Source: Nodosilinea sp. FACHB-141
GTDB taxonomy: Bacteria; Cyanobacteriota; Cyanobacteriia; Phormidesmidales; Phormidesmidaceae
DNA length: 64,000 nt
NCBI RefSeq assembly: GCF_014696135.1
Contig: NZ_JACJPP010000015.1
Location: 248,001-312,000, forward strand
Direction: 5' to 3'
A program made the translations under genes and the position numbers. Each line of letters opens with the position of its first letter. The stretch's first letter is position 1. Positions 37,601 to 47,939 of this stretch are shown in pieces. The notes under the pieces were generated by a model that had not been told where the DNA came from, searched no databases, and saw nothing but the letters and a program-made list of their open reading frames with translations.

Positions 37601-39697
37601 TTACCAAGGCCGCCAGTTGCCCCAGTCCTCATTGAAGATCGAGGTGTTCGGAAACTGCACCGGGTTGCCGCTAGTTTGCAGCTCGGTCCGCAGCTGGTCG
37701 AGCAGGGGCTCGTAGCTAGGCAGATCATCGACTAGCTCGTAGGGCAGCACCCCGTTACGCAGCGAGAAGTCAATGGAGTGGGCGGCAGCGGCCCCCACCG
37801 ACCACTCAAAGGAATGCACTCGATAGGCGGCAGCGGCGCTGTAGCTGGCGGCGATGCTCTTGCTGGCCACCAGCATGTTGTCTACCCGCTGAGGAATCAT
37901 CGCCCGCAGGGGAATTTGGGCGGGATAGGCCTGGCCGTGGGCCTGACGCACACCGGGCCGCTCGATGTTGCCGGGTTTTTCGGCGGGGTACTCAGCCATG
38001 CAGGGGTGAAAGTCGATCGCGTACTGAGCAATACCCACGGTGTCGGGGTAGAGGCGCGATCGCGCTCGAATCGGGAACGTATTCGGGTCAGCATCAGGCG
38101 CAAAGGTATCTATCGTCCCTAGACCAGCCAGGTAGCGCCGTAGGGACGTATAGGTGTCCTCATCCAGGTTCTCTCTGTAGAACTCGGCGGTAAAATCGTT
38201 CCACGAAAAGTCGACCTCGCTGATCATGAACCCATTTTCGTAGCCGTAAGAGGGCCGACCAATGATCCGCCGCGCCTCGCGAATGTAGGGATACTTCGAC
38301 AGGCCGTGGGCCGTATTCATTGGCGAATCTAGCCCCGTCAGGTAGCGGTTATAGGGTTCAGGCTCTTTCCAAGAGTCGTCGATCTGCGAGTCGGTGGTGC
38401 CGGTGGTCAGCCAGTAGAAAAAGCCGATCGCATTCTCTTCACCCTTGCGCAGGGTTTCGGCTCGCAGGCCCCCCAACCAGCCGCCTGGCTCTAGCTGGCC
38501 ACTGGCCGCTAGCTGGTCTTCGGTGAGAATCAGGTTGTCCTGCTCGGTGCCGGGGCGGTAGTCGTTACCCCAGGTCCAGTTCTGCATCGAGATGTCGCCC
38601 ACGCCCGGCCGAGGTACGCCAGAGATTTTCGCTTCTGTTTGAGGCGAGGCGTTCCACAGGCGGCGGTAGGTAAAGACAAAGTCGAAGTGGTCTTGGGCGT
38701 TTTTCAACGAGTCACGCTCGCGCTCCCAGCTGTAGTAGGGCTCGTAGTTGGCATAAAAGTCCGGCACATCATAGGTCTGGGGCTCGGCGGTGCGCTCCAT
38801 GGCAAAGGTGTAGGTAAAGCCCTGGGTGCAGTAGGGGTCGCGCTCTTGCACGGGCGACGAGGGGTTGAGGGGCGATCTTGGGTCTAACCCCAGCTCGTAG
38901 GGCACATTGGCTAGGGCAATCAGCTCGCCAGTCTCGGTGGCCTCAACTACAAACCAGTCCACCTTGCTGTCGGGGGCATTCTCCACCCGCTCTAGCTCGA
39001 TGCCTGCGGGCACAAACTGAATAATTTCCTTCGACAGGCGGGCCGAGTCGTCATAGGTGTAGGCGTCTTCAATAATTTCGGAGAGAAAGTCGCTGTTGAG
39101 GGGTGCGGTGCCCGGTGCGGGGCTGTGGCGAATTGCGACCACCTCTTCAATTTGGGTGCCATCGGTGCTCAGGCTCAGGTCTTTGACCACCGTATTGGGG
39201 AACCACTTGAGTTCGCCGCCGCCCTTGCGCTCGGCCTCGGCCAGCATTTCCATGAGGATGGCGTTGGCATCGGCGGGCAAGAAGCAGGAGGCGCTCACCC
39301 AGCAGCCGCCGGGGTTGAGCTTGCCGTATTTGCGCTCGACGCGATCGCGCAACTCCTTATACCCCCGCGAATAAAATAGCTGCCGCCGCTGCTCCCGCGA
39401 CTCATCCAGCGCCGTGGTGCCTTGGGATGAGATCTGCCCCCCTACCCAGTCGGTTAACTCGGTCATACAGACGGTGTGGCCCATCATCAAGCTTTCGTAA
39501 GCGGTTGCGGTACCGGCTAGGCCACCACCGACAATCAGCAGCTCGCACTCTACGACCTGGTCGGGAGCCTGGGGCAGTTGGGCCACGCGGGGCGACACCG
39601 ACTCTTGGGCCTGGGCGTTGCCAATCGGCAAAGGAATAGAACCGGCAACCAGCGTAGAAGCTAAGAGGGGAGCTGTCAGAGCGCGAAAAAAGCGTTT
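37601..39697 (-). CDS. Secreted FAD-dependent oxidoreductase (FAD_oxidored type)
   Basis: A large FAD-dependent oxidoreductase of unknown substrate. I prefer the start at 39697 (MKRFFRALTAPLLASTLVAG), which gives an ideal signal peptide cut after NAQA and 698 residues; an upstream ATG at 39730 adds 11. The dinucleotide-binding motif is IVGGGLAGTATAYES (about 54-68), then DWVGGQ, as in the pfam FAD_oxidored group. The C-terminal part has DNMLVASKSIAASYSAAAAYR, typical of that group. Export to the periplasm is likely. It is a single gene upstream of clpB. Confidence 0.85.
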   Translation of the reverse strand, partial: KRFFRALTAPLLASTLVAGSIPLPIGNAQAQESVSPRVAQLPQAPDQVVECELLIVGGGLAGTATAYESLMMGHTVCMTELTDWVGGQISSQGTTALDESREQRRQLFYSRGYKELRDRVERKYGKLNPGGCWVSASCFLPADANAILMEMLAEAERKGGGELKWFPNTVVKDLSLSTDGTQIEEVVAIRHSPAPGTAPLNSDFLSEIIEDAYTYDDSARLSKEIIQFVPAGIELERVENAPDSKVDWFVVEATETGELIALANVPYELGLDPRSPLNPSSPVQERDPYCTQGFTYTFAMERTAEPQTYDVPDFYANYEPYYSWERERDSLKNAQDHFDFVFTYRRLWNASPQTEAKISGVPRPGVGDISMQNWTWGNDYRPGTEQDNLILTEDQLAASGQLEPGGWLGGLRAETLRKGEENAIGFFYWLTTGTTDSQIDDSWKEPEPYNRYLTGLDSPMNTAHGLSKYPYIREARRIIGRPSYGYENGFMISEVDFSWNDFTAEFYRENLDEDTYTSLRRYLAGLGTIDTFAPDADPNTFPIRARSRLYPDTVGIAQYAIDFHPCMAEYPAEKPGNIERPGVRQAHGQAYPAQIPLRAMIPQRVDNMLVASKSIAASYSAAAAYRVHSFEWSVGAAAAHSIDFSLRNGVLPYELVDDLPSYEPLLDQLRTELQTSGNPVQFPNTSIFNEDWGNWRPW

Positions 39698-40136
39698 CAT
39701 AGCAAACCAAAGGGGGCGTATCGATTGCACCCTCTAGCTTATCGGCTGTTTGTAAGGTTCGGCTATAGGTGGCGAAAGGTTGGGCGTTGCTAAATCTAAA
39801 TATGGAAACGTGGTCCGCACCTAGCTGTGGACAGATTCCATTTTGTAGAGATATTACGTGTTGCAAAACACTTTTACCTTTGTGCCCCCAGAGCAGTTTT
39901 GCTTGATTAAGCTTGCAGTATGCAAACTCGTAGTGAGTATGACTTAATGCCGCTTGAGTTTGTGAACCCGATTGGTACTTAATAAAGCTCCAGCCATGCT
40001 GGGCCAACTCGATCGATTTGACCGTTTCTGCTAACGCCGTGCGCAAGCTGGTGGCTAATGGTCAGTCACTCTACTCATCAGTCTCTTAGTTAAGAAGGGC
40101 CTAACTGATATTGAATGCGAGTAAGGAGCTGGGCAC
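39698..40136. other. Divergent promoter region of the FAD oxidoreductase and the peroxiredoxin
   Basis: About 400 bp with no supported gene. The peroxiredoxin start is preceded by the Shine-Dalgarno AAGGAGC. No clear operator was recognised. Confidence 0.5.
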
Positions 40137-40697
40137 ATGTTTTTCAACTATGAGGGCCAGCATGTTCCTCAAGTCACCTTTCGAATGTTTACAGAGGTGA
40201 GTGGGTACGAGCTTTCAACAGCGGATCTTTTTGATCACAAAACCGTGGTGGCATTTGCAGTGCCGGGAGCTTTTACCTGCCCACATTCTCCGATTCAACT
40301 GTTGGCCTACAACGAATATGCCCAGGTATTTCGCGCGAACGGAGTTGATGAACTGCTTTGCGTTTCGGTTAACGATCCGTTCTCGCTGGCGTCTTGGGCT
40401 CAAGCAGAAGGAGCCGATCAGGTGCGCTTTATACCCGATGTGAATGGTGACTTTACTCGTCAAATGGGGATGCTGGTTAACCTTTCTGACAAAGGCATGG
40501 GATACCGCTCTTGGCGCTATTCCATGCTGGTGAAAGATGGGGTAGTTGAAAAAATGTTTGTAGAACCAGATGGTTTTGAGACAATGCCTGTCGTTTCTAA
40601 TGCCGACACCATGTTGAACTACATCAATCCAGAGGCTAAACAGCCGGAGCAGACGGCTGTGCTGATGCAGATGTGGCGGACGATGCTTTCTGCCTAG
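40137..40697 (+). CDS. Peroxiredoxin of the PrxII/Prx5 type with a shifted cysteine
   Basis: Reduces peroxides through a reactive cysteine. In the 186 residues the thioredoxin-fold core has VVAFAVPGAFTCPHSPIQL. The classical motif is PGAFTPTCS; here the cysteine comes two positions earlier and a His-Ser follows. The rest (VNDPFSLASW, RSWRYSMLVKDGVVEKMFVE) fits Prx5-like proteins. Activity is probable but the displaced cysteine is unusual. It lies 60 bp upstream of katG on the same strand, so the two peroxide-removing genes are likely co-transcribed. Confidence 0.85.
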   Translation: MFFNYEGQHVPQVTFRMFTEVSGYELSTADLFDHKTVVAFAVPGAFTCPHSPIQLLAYNEYAQVFRANGVDELLCVSVNDPFSLASWAQAEGADQVRFIPDVNGDFTRQMGMLVNLSDKGMGYRSWRYSMLVKDGVVEKMFVEPDGFETMPVVSNADTMLNYINPEAKQPEQTAVLMQMWRTMLSA

Positions 40698-40736
40698 GGA
40701 AAAAGAGTTACGCAGAGAAGAAACAAACCCACCTAA

Positions 40737-43118
<2,382 letters not shown>

Positions 43119-43528
43119 CCCTAGCGTGAGGCTGCGCTAACTAGAGGTCAAAGGCAGAAATGAGAGCTGCGTTTCAACTCGTCTTGAAGCGCAGCTCTCT
43201 ACTTTAAGGCTTGACACCAAAGCTGCCTACAGCCCTAACTTGCGGCTAAAAAAATGACGGGAGCCAGACTTCAACCCGTTAAGCCACATTCAGAGTAGAG
43301 CTAGCATCTCGATAAATTTCATTACTTGCATTGAGGTCTAACAGGTCAGTTCAGCGGCACGAAGCAGCCCTCGAGACTTCACCGGAGCGCTATGCACTGC
43401 AACCGAGTAGTTAGATACAGATACCGCGTTACTACTCCCTTAATTACCGTAGTAATAGCTCTTCGGAATGATGCAGAGACTATGAACTTAGTCGAATATA
43501 CTCTGGTAGAGTAAAATAATAAACCTGC
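43119..43528. other. Gap between katG and the SDR gene
   Basis: After the katG terminator about 330 bp hold no gene. AT-rich sequence and a small TACTC/GAGTA hairpin lie just before the SDR start and probably include its promoter. This marks the left edge of the second accessory region. Confidence 0.5.
43162..43199 (+). terminator. katG terminator
   Basis: GAGAGCTGCGTTTCAA pairs with TTGAAGCGCAGCTCTC at 15 of 16 positions plus one G-U pair, with a 6-base loop, followed by TACTTTAA. It lies 44 bp after the katG stop. Confidence 0.85.
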
Positions 43529-44320
43529 ATGACGACAGCCTTGATTACTGGAGCCTCTGCTGGCATTGGTGCAGCATTTGCCCAACAACTAGCAGCACAT
43601 CAAACCGATCTTGTGCTGGTTGCTCGTTCCCAGGACAAATTACAGGAACTTGCTAATTCCCTCAAGCATCAACATCAAATTCAAGTAGATGTTATCGTCC
43701 AAGACTTGACAGCACCAGACGCGACAGAAATTATCTTTCAAACTGTACAGCAACTTGGACGATCGATCGACCTATTGGTCAACGATGCTGGTATTGGAGA
43801 TTACGGTGATTTCGCTGAAAGCGATCGAAATTTTCAGCTCAAAACGGTGCAACTCAACATTGCGACAATTGTGGATTTGAGCCATCGCTTTTTGACTGGA
43901 ATGCGGCAGCGTCGAACTGGAGGAATCATCAATCTATCTTCGGTGGGTGCGTTTCAGTCTATGCCCTACTTCTCTATCTATGCGGCAACAAAAGCTTTTG
44001 TTCTCAGCTTTAGCGAAGCGTTGTGGGCAGAGAACCGCAGCTATGGAGTGCATGTGTTAGCTGTCTGCCCAGGACCAGTTGGCGTCAAGTTTTTTCAAGA
44101 AGCAGGGTTTCCGTCGACCCTGGTCGATGTGGCTATAAAATTCGACACGCCGATTGAAACTGTTGTACGAGATGCCTTAAAAGCTTTTGAAAAGCGAGAG
44201 CCCATCGTGATTCCTGGCAATCCAATCAATCCCATTCTTGCTACGCTACCTAGGTTTGTGCCACGAGAGTGGATTTCTAGCTTCTGGAAGTTGGTGTTGG
44301 GATATAACTTCGAAAAGTAA
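43529..44320 (+). CDS. Short-chain dehydrogenase/reductase
   Basis: An NAD(P)-dependent oxidoreductase of 263 residues. The cofactor motif is TGASAGIG (7-14), NDAGIGDYGD follows, and the catalytic Ser-Tyr-Lys set is seen in NLSSVGAF and YFSIYAATKAF. R34 after LVLVA suggests NADP preference. Substrate unknown. Codon use is somewhat more AT-rich than the neighbours, and it is followed by an IS630 remnant, so it may have been acquired. Confidence 0.9.
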   Translation: MTTALITGASAGIGAAFAQQLAAHQTDLVLVARSQDKLQELANSLKHQHQIQVDVIVQDLTAPDATEIIFQTVQQLGRSIDLLVNDAGIGDYGDFAESDRNFQLKTVQLNIATIVDLSHRFLTGMRQRRTGGIINLSSVGAFQSMPYFSIYAATKAFVLSFSEALWAENRSYGVHVLAVCPGPVGVKFFQEAGFPSTLVDVAIKFDTPIETVVRDALKAFEKREPIVIPGNPINPILATLPRFVPREWISSFWKLVLGYNFEK

Positions 44321-44748
44321 TAATATTCCTACTTTTCATCTGTGGCCTAATGGAACAAACCAACTCTGATAAAGCAAATGAAATTACACCTTCATCTGCA
44401 ATACCTAGTGCCTTGATTGTGCCCTAGGCAGGTCATCGTGATAGACAACGCTAGCTTCCACAAGTCTCAGCACACTCAAGATTTGATTGAGCAGGCTGAT
44501 TGCACAGTTCTGCTTGTACCACCCTATTCGCTAGACTTCAACAAGATTGAAAAATTCTAGGCTCCGCTAAAACACCATTTTCGCGAGATGCTCAGCGATT
44601 TCGATACCCTCTGGAACGCCGTCGATGATGCCTTTAGAAACCTGTCCTAACTATCCTGTGCACTGCAATAGCTAAGCCGCTCAACGCATCCGCATCCGAA
44701 GATAAGCCTGCCTATTTGGGTCGGTTTGGGCTTCCCCGCAGGGCAGAG
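44321..44748. other. Gap with transposase remnant
   Basis: These 428 bp between the SDR gene and the SUKH-3 gene hold the IS630-type fragment at 44426-44650; nothing else is recognised. Confidence 0.5.
44426..44650 (+). pseudogene. IS630-family transposase C-terminal remnant
   Basis: The frame from 44426 reads RQVIVIDNASFHKSQHTQDL, then VLLVPPYSLDFNKIEKF, a TAG, and APLKHHFREMLSDFDTLWNA. This is the end of an IS630 DDE transposase, with the second catalytic Asp in IDNASFHK and the Glu in NKIEKF. The TAG stands where a conserved Trp is expected, and the N-terminal two thirds are missing. It is dead. Confidence 0.8.
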
Positions 44749-45246
44749 CTAATACCTGTATACCTCAGGACTCTCGACCGTATAAATCTCCCCGTACACC
44801 ATTACCGACTCTTCCCCCGGCAATAGCATTGGACGTGAGCGCCTCCCCAATAGCAAGTTTCGGAACGCCTCGTTGAAATTATCACCTTCAAAACAGAACG
44901 TACCCTGTAGCCCTAGGCTGTAGCATTTTCCAACGGTGTCCACAAAAAGTTTCCCGTGCGAGTGGTGATACTCTGCGACCCCAATGAGTTTCGTTTTAAG
45001 CAAATCATTCCACCTTCTCACGGCATCTTCACTGTCCTCGATTAAGCCGAAGATGATGTCGCTCGCTGCACATTCTTCGCCCGACCCGACCCGACCGACC
45101 TTTAAGCCACCGAATGTGGACAAGATCATGGCTGCTGGGTGCCCCTCCGGAATTAAACTTTGTGCTTTGTCTGGTAAAGCGACTCTGTGCTCTGGGTACC
45201 AACCAGCGCTCTGGAAGAAAGGAAGTATGTCAGTCGGAATTTCCAT
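44749..45246 (-). CDS. SUKH-3 family immunity-type protein
   Basis: A 165-residue protein with the SUKH-3 pattern: FFQSAGWYPEHRV near the start, then ILSTFGGLKVG, GSGEECAASDIIF and the LYGVAEYHH-like LIGVAEYHHSHGKLFVD. SUKH proteins usually neutralise contact-dependent or polymorphic toxins, and are also used as orphan protection genes. No toxin gene is adjacent, so this is an orphan immunity gene. It lies in the accessory region between an IS630 remnant and a Gfo/Idh/MocA oxidoreductase. Confidence 0.8.
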   Translation of the reverse strand: MEIPTDILPFFQSAGWYPEHRVALPDKAQSLIPEGHPAAMILSTFGGLKVGRVGSGEECAASDIIFGLIEDSEDAVRRWNDLLKTKLIGVAEYHHSHGKLFVDTVGKCYSLGLQGTFCFEGDNFNEAFRNLLLGRRSRPMLLPGEESVMVYGEIYTVESPEVYRY

Positions 45247-45310
45247 TACTCATGTTTACTTTTGCTGAAGGGTTAGCGCTTTCTAGCCCTCCCTCGCTAC
45301 TGGGTTCAAT

Positions 45311-46363
45311 TTACACAGAGAGGGGGAGCGTACATTTTTGTTCGTTACTTTGCATTGCTAGCTCGATGATGCGAATGGTGTCTCGCGACTCTTCGGGCTT
45401 AACCGCTAGCTCGGCGCGTCCGGCGATCGCATCGGCTACGTTTTGATAATAGGCCTGGTAGCTACCCGCTAGCGTTTCCACCTGCCCTTCTACGTGCAGC
45501 CCGTCGATTTGCGTGTTGAGCGTTCCCCAGCGCCCCTTTGGCTCTTCACCCCAGCCGGGTTCAGTCGGGGTGAGCCCGCGCTTCAGCGCTTCCTCTTGCG
45601 GGTCCATGCCATATTTGACGAAAGAGCCTGCCGTGCCGTGCAGGGTGAAATGGGGTTCCGGCCCGCGCACTAGCATCCCCCCTTTGAGAATCACCTTCAG
45701 CCCGTCGTAGTGCAGCGTCAGATCAAAATTGTCGATCGCCTGGGCAAAATCGCGCTGCACTCTGAGGTCGGCAGTCACCATCTGCGGCAAGCCAAATAAA
45801 ACCTGCGCCTGATCGATCAGGTGAGAGCCAAGATCGAAGAGAATACCGCTGCCCTCGCCCGCTTCTTCTCGCCAGGCGTTGGGCCGAAGGAAATTTCTGA
45901 AGCGATCGTAATGGGCCTCGTATTCGACCAGGCGGCCCAGAAGATTGGTGCCCAACAGCTGCTTTACGGTCTGAAAATCGCCATCCCACCGCCGGTTGTG
46001 ATGGACGCTGATCAGCCTGTTTTGCCCGCGCGCCAAATCGATCAACTGCTGGGCCTGGGCCGACGACGTGGTGAATGGCTTTTCGACCACAACGTGCTTG
46101 TTGGCGAGTAGAGACTGGCTGGCCAAGTCGAAATGGGAGCGGTTGGGAGTCGCGATCACGACCAGGTCAATCGCTTCGTCTTGCAGAAGGGTGGCGGCGT
46201 CTTGCACCACCTCAACCGATGGATCGCGATCGAGCGAGGGGTCTTGGTGGCGCGTTACAACTTTCGTTAGCCTCAGTTGAGGAACTGCTTGAATGATTGG
46301 CACGTGGAAGGTACGAGCCGCCATGCCATAGCCAATCAGCCCGACGCAGATTTCATCTACCAT
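45311..46363 (-). CDS. Gfo/Idh/MocA family oxidoreductase
   Basis: A NAD(P)-dependent oxidoreductase of 350 residues, probably acting on a sugar or polyol. The N-terminal Rossmann motif is GLIGYGMAARTFHVP (about 8-22), the family EKP motif is in VVVEKPFT (about 94-101), and the C-terminal domain has FDLGSHLIDQAQVLFG with the catalytic His. It is similar to the YdgJ/IolW-type group. It is a single gene; its upstream side meets a REP element and a RAYT pseudogene. Confidence 0.92.
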   Translation of the reverse strand: MVDEICVGLIGYGMAARTFHVPIIQAVPQLRLTKVVTRHQDPSLDRDPSVEVVQDAATLLQDEAIDLVVIATPNRSHFDLASQSLLANKHVVVEKPFTTSSAQAQQLIDLARGQNRLISVHHNRRWDGDFQTVKQLLGTNLLGRLVEYEAHYDRFRNFLRPNAWREEAGEGSGILFDLGSHLIDQAQVLFGLPQMVTADLRVQRDFAQAIDNFDLTLHYDGLKVILKGGMLVRGPEPHFTLHGTAGSFVKYGMDPQEEALKRGLTPTEPGWGEEPKGRWGTLNTQIDGLHVEGQVETLAGSYQAYYQNVADAIAGRAELAVKPEESRDTIRIIELAMQSNEQKCTLPLSV

Positions 46364-46387
46364 CTAACCACCAGAAATTATCAGAAT

Positions 46388-46420
46388 AGGTTGGGTGAAA
46401 CGTAGTGGAACCCAACACCT
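46388..46420. repeat. REP-like palindrome at the 3' end of the RAYT pseudogene
   Basis: GTTGGGT (46390-46396) and ACCCAAC (46410-46416) form a perfect 7-bp stem. A related palindrome lies upstream of the RAYT gene near 47043-47078. REP elements flanking a RAYT gene are the usual arrangement for this transposase family. Confidence 0.7.
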
Positions 46421-46440
46421 TCAACCTAAGCTTTCATCTC

Positions 46441-46983
46441 TTACTCACGACCAATTTCTTCATCAAACTCAACTGCTTGTGTTGTGCCCCAATCTACCGA
46501 ATAAGCCCCATCTGCAACATAGCGGTGAAAGCTTGAATAGGGCCAATCCTTCGGCCCACTCACCAAATTATGTTTTACCGGATTGTAGTGAATGTAATCT
46601 ACATGCTGGCTAAAGTTGGTCTCATTGCGAATTTGATGTTCCCAAAACCGTTGCTGCCAGATGGCTTGCTCTCCTTTGCGAAGGCGGGCAGTAGATTGTT
46701 GTTGCTTGTAGTTTTCAAGGCACCACAGGCTAAACCAAGCTTTGATGCGCTTCCACCGAGAGGAAAAGTCGGCATCACTTTCGGGCAGAGTCCAAATGCT
46801 GTGGATATGGTCAGGCAGAATGACGATGGCGTCGGTGGTGAAGGGAGACTCTGTTTTGGCGATATGAAAGGCTTAGCGAAGTAGGGCTACGGTTTCGTTG
46901 CTGTGAAATAGGGTTTGTCGATTGTAAGTAACGACAGTAAAAAAGTAGGTGACCCCTGGGGTTTGGGCTCGGCGGTAGCGCAT
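46441..46983 (-). pseudogene. REP-associated tyrosine transposase (RAYT) with one in-frame stop
   Basis: Reading from the ATG at 46983 gives MRYRRAQTPGVTYFFTVVTY, a TAA at codon 37 (46873-46875), then the same frame runs on with AFHIAKTESPF, ILPDHIHSIWTLPESDADFS and HVDYIHYNPVKHNLV to a stop at 46441. The HxH (HIH) motif and the catalytic Tyr region DYIHYNPVKH of Y1/HUH transposases are intact. The stop most likely came from a GAA or similar codon. The gene would otherwise be 180 residues, normal length for RAYT. Confidence 0.9.
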
Positions 46984-47078
46984 GGATGGGTGAAGGAATT
47001 TGTGCGCTTAGGGTGAGTTATTTGATAGGAAAACTATCAGAGGAGTTGAGTTACGCTGCGCTTCACCCAACCTACAGT
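46979..47078. repeat. RAYT-end repeat R1
   Basis: About 100 bp from the first codons of the RAYT gene outward, with AAAACTATCAG and ending in CACCCAACCTACAG. Near copies without a transposase gene occur at 50948-51045 and 52322-52418. Confidence 0.75.
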
Positions 47079-47130
47079 AGCGAGCCACCAGAAACAGGTG
47101 TAACTGAGTCACGCCATACATAGTAGAGAC

Positions 47131-47547
47131 TCAGTCTTCGATCGCCTCAATACCCTGTTGCTTAAGTCGCTCAAGGTTGTCGAGCATGGCTTTGAGCTGT
47201 TCGGGGGGGTGCCCCTGCCAATCTGTGATCTCGCCCGTGACCCGAAGTGGATCGCGGGTGCGGTATGACTTGGTTGGATTGCCGGGAAATTTCTTGTCGG
47301 TCAGATTGGGGTCGTCTTCAATGGGGCCAGTCGGTTCCACGATGTAGATTCTGCCGTGTGCTTCGCCAAGAGCTAGCTCGGCCCCCCAGATGGCGGCATC
47401 TAAGGTAGCGGTCAGATAAACGTAGGCTGCTTTCTTCCGCTTACCGTAGTTAGAGTTATAACCGGACACGATTAAGTCGCCTGGCTTGAGGTCGGCTTTT
47501 GTGCCGTGGTAAAAATGCTGCGAATTTAGGTCGTTGATGGCTGCCAT
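47131..47547 (-). CDS. arr: Rifamycin ADP-ribosyltransferase (Arr family)
   Basis: Transfers ADP-ribose from NAD to a hydroxyl of rifamycins, giving resistance. From the ATG 47547, with Shine-Dalgarno GAGGAG, it has 138 residues, the normal Arr length. FYHGTKADLKPGDL, LTATLDAAIWGAELA, RIYIVEPTGPIEDDPNLT and FPGNPTKSYRTRDPL cover almost the whole family pattern, including the catalytic-site Asp (about D77 region). It lies between the RAYT pseudogene and an exported repeat protein. Arr genes are widespread in environmental bacteria and the native role may be different. Confidence 0.93.
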   Translation of the reverse strand: MAAINDLNSQHFYHGTKADLKPGDLIVSGYNSNYGKRKKAAYVYLTATLDAAIWGAELALGEAHGRIYIVEPTGPIEDDPNLTDKKFPGNPTKSYRTRDPLRVTGEITDWQGHPPEQLKAMLDNLERLKQQGIEAIED

Positions 47548-47939
47548 TGGCTCGCTCCTCATACTATTTAGTACCGATGCTCGCGATCGCACCGTAGGCC
47601 ATCAGTTCCTTAGATTTTCTTGCGTTAGGTCAGGAAAGTTGTCGAGAATTTTGGTTTCGGTCATTTTAGAAGCTGAATATTTAAGCAATTTTCAATAGCT
47701 TTTGCGGCAGAGCTTAAACTAGCGGCTTGGGTTACTAAGTCTATCGTTCCAAATAAACAACTGGCACAAACGTAGCTATAGCTGCGATCGCAAATACTTC
47801 AATTATAGTTAGGGCACCTTGGCTCATTAGTCTTGTTTGCAAAGTAGGTAGTCTAAAGCCCTTAAATCCTCGTGCTTATTCTTAACAAGTTTTGAGTTTT
47901 TCGAGATTTCCTTTATACATCCGATCGCAGGGTTTTGTA
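47548..47939. other. Divergent region of arr and the exported repeat protein
   Basis: About 390 AT-rich bp between divergent genes. I see no repeat, RNA or gene; promoters for both sides are expected here. Confidence 0.45.
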
